This document shows, one piece after another, positions 3,755-5,176 of a DNA stretch of 5,176 bases (position 1 is the stretch's first letter; each line of letters starts with the position of its first letter). Made by a program: the position numbers and the translations under genes. The DNA is from Thermoleophilia bacterium (lineage in GTDB: Bacteria > Actinomycetota > Thermoleophilia > Miltoncostaeales > Miltoncostaeaceae), in assembly GCA_029861485.1 (NCBI GenBank), contig JAOTZF010000138.1, forward strand, positions 1 through 5,176. Direction: 5' to 3'. A model generated the notes under the pieces. The model saw only the letters and a list, made by a program, of their open reading frames with translations. It was not told the origin of the DNA and searched no databases.

Positions 3755-5176
3755 GAGCGCGCCAGATCCGCCCCGGTCTGCACGCGCCACAGCGCCGCAT
3801 ACAGACCGCCCGCGGAGATCAACTCGTCGTGCGTCCCGGACTCGCTAACGATGCCGCTCTCGATGACGTGGATCCGGTGGGTGCCCCGGACCGTGGATAG
3901 CCGGTGGGCGATCACCAGCGTGGTGCGCCCCTTCGAGATGGTCTGCAGCGAGCGCTGAATCGCCATCTCCGTCTCGTTGTCCACCGATGAGGTCGCCTCG
4001 TCGAGGATGAGCACCGCCGGATCGCTGAGGATCGCCCGGGCAAGAGCCAGGCGCTGGCGCTGACCGCCTGAGAGCTTCTGGCCGCGCTCGCCGACCACAG
4101 TGTCGTAGCCGCGGGGTAGACCCGTGATGAACTCCCGTGCCTCGGCGAGCTCTGCCGCGCGCTCGACGTCCTCCAGCGGCGCATCAGGGCGTCCGTAGGC
4201 GATGTTCTCGCGCACGGTGCCGTCGAAGAGGAAGCTGTCCTGGGCGACGAGCCCGGTCGCCCCGCGAAGCTCCTCGAACTGGAGCTCTCCGACCGGCACG
4301 CCGTCGAGTCTGATCTCTCCGGACTGGTGCTCGTAGAAGCGAAGCAGCAGCTTGACGAGCGTGCTCTTGCCGGAGCCGGTCAGCCCGACGATGGCATGCG
4401 TCTCGCCGGCCGGGACGTCGATGGAGAGACCCCGGATCACCTCAGCGCCACCCGGATAGGCGAAGCGCACGTCTGTGAAGTTGAGCTCGCCCATGACCGG
4501 CCGGGGCAGCGTGCGCTCGCCCGGGAGAATCGTCGGCTCCGTCTCGAGGAGATCCAGGATGCGGCGCGTCGAGGCCATCGCGCGCTGGTAGAGGTCGAAT
4601 GTCTCGCCCAGCCGCGTCAGCGGCCAGAGCAGCCTCTGGGTCATGAAGACGAGCACCGAGTAGAGACCCAGCCGCAACGAGCCATTCAGGGCGGCCCAGC
4701 CACCGGCCAGAAGGGTCACGGTGAAGCCGGCGAGGATTGCCATGCGGATCAGGGGCACGAAAGCCGAGGACACCCGGATCGCCTCCCTATTGGCGGCGCG
4801 ATAGGCATCTGACTGGGCACCGATTCGCTCGACCTCGCCCTTCTCCGCGGTGAACGCCTTGATGGTCGCGATGCCGCCGAGGTTGTTGCTCAGCGAGCCC
4901 GAGAGATCGCCGACTCTCGCGCGCACCGCCGTGTACCGCGGCGCGAGCCTGCGCTGATACAGCAGGGTGCCCAAGAGGATGATCGGAATCGGCGCAAACG
5001 CGAACAACGCCAGCACCGGCGAGATCGTCACGAAGATGGCGCCGACGACGATCACGTTGACGATCGTGATGATGATGGCGTTCGCTCCGACGTCAAGAAA
5101 GCGCTCCAGCTGATTGACGTCGTCGTTGAGGATTGCCAGCAGCCCCCCGGACGAGCGGTCCTCGAAGTAGGCCAAC
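3748..5176 (-). CDS. ABC exporter half-transporter (TMD-NBD fusion), N-terminus cut by the window edge
   Basis: The visible 475 residues are the C-terminal part of an MsbA/LmrA-type homo- or heterodimeric exporter that drives efflux of a lipid, drug or peptide across the inner membrane. Numbering from the first full codon (5175), the opening YFEDRSSGGLLAILNDDVNQLE is the ICL1/coupling-helix region, so TM1 and TM2 lie outside the window. TM3 is about 32-51, TM4 about 54-73, TM5 about 140-160 and TM6 about 166-185. The nucleotide-binding domain follows from about 230 with all motifs intact: A-loop Y240, Walker A GLTGSGKST (264-272), Q-loop Q312, signature LSGGQ (368-372), Walker B VLILDE (388-393, catalytic E393), D-loop SSVD (396-399) and H-loop H424. 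Walker A has Leu where Pro is usual, a tolerated position. The TTG at 5175 is not a start; the reading frame is open to the edge. The gene converges on the membrane-protein pair. Substrate is unknown. Confidence 0.97.
   Translation of the reverse strand, partial: LAYFEDRSSGGLLAILNDDVNQLERFLDVGANAIIITIVNVIVVGAIFVTISPVLALFAFAPIPIILLGTLLYQRRLAPRYTAVRARVGDLSGSLSNNLGGIATIKAFTAEKGEVERIGAQSDAYRAANREAIRVSSAFVPLIRMAILAGFTVTLLAGGWAALNGSLRLGLYSVLVFMTQRLLWPLTRLGETFDLYQRAMASTRRILDLLETEPTILPGERTLPRPVMGELNFTDVRFAYPGGAEVIRGLSIDVPAGETHAIVGLTGSGKSTLVKLLLRFYEHQSGEIRLDGVPVGELQFEELRGATGLVAQDSFLFDGTVRENIAYGRPDAPLEDVERAAELAEAREFITGLPRGYDTVVGERGQKLSGGQRQRLALARAILSDPAVLILDEATSSVDNETEMAIQRSLQTISKGRTTLVIAHRLSTVRGTHRIHVIESGIVSESGTHDELISAGGLYAALWRVQTGADLARSA

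Noticed and set aside
4080..4110. Degenerate ABC transporter
   Set aside because: All nucleotide-binding motifs are intact and the frame is open throughout. The Leu in Walker A (GLTGSGKST) is a tolerated change, not a sign of decay.
4327..4812. Plus-strand open frame opposite the ABC transporter
   Set aside because: Antisense to the Walker A and TMD coding region, with His/Gln/Arg-rich shadow composition.
5173..5175. TTG as a start codon for the ABC transporter
   Set aside because: The protein at this point is already in the ICL1 region of an exporter, so TM1 and TM2 must be encoded beyond the window. The TTG is an internal Leu codon.

Overview
The window looks like chromosomal DNA from a high-G+C actinobacterium. 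G and C dominate third codon positions, GTG starts are used beside ATG, and at least two genes appear to start leaderless, with a TANNNT -10 box exactly 7 nt before the start codon and no Shine-Dalgarno. The protein flavour would suit a deep actinobacterial lineage such as Thermoleophilia, but this is an impression from the sequence, not a placement. There are no RNA genes, CRISPR arrays, insertion sequences or transposases.

Layout. (i) 68-544, plus strand: a PPOX-fold flavin/F420-type split-barrel protein. (ii) 541-3020, minus strand: a tight four-gene operon. In transcription order it encodes a family-2 type O-methyltransferase, a hotdog acyl-CoA thioesterase, an amidohydrolase_2-type metal-dependent hydrolase/decarboxylase, and an unrecognised 87-residue helical protein. 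The junctions are ATGA, GTGA and a 14-bp overlap. (iii) 3021-3070: a 50-bp divergent promoter region. (iv) 3071-3600, plus strand: two small two-helix membrane proteins joined by an ATGA overlap, followed by a GC hairpin. (v) 3601-3747: a short convergent intergenic region with an imperfect 20-bp dyad. (vi) 3748 to the right edge, minus strand: the C-terminal part of an ABC exporter half-transporter (fused TMD-NBD), cut by the window end before TM1-TM2.

How the genes may work together. The four-gene operon looks like a small-molecule module. A thioesterase would release an acyl or aryl acid from CoA, an amidohydrolase-superfamily enzyme would hydrolyse or decarboxylate it, and an O-methyltransferase would methylate a hydroxyl group. 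Substrate and reaction order cannot be read from the sequence. The divergent membrane-protein pair shares the promoter region with this operon, so joint or mutually exclusive control is possible. No clear defence, toxin-antitoxin or mobile system is visible. The least explained elements are the 87-residue protein, the membrane-protein pair and the compact divergent leaderless promoter.
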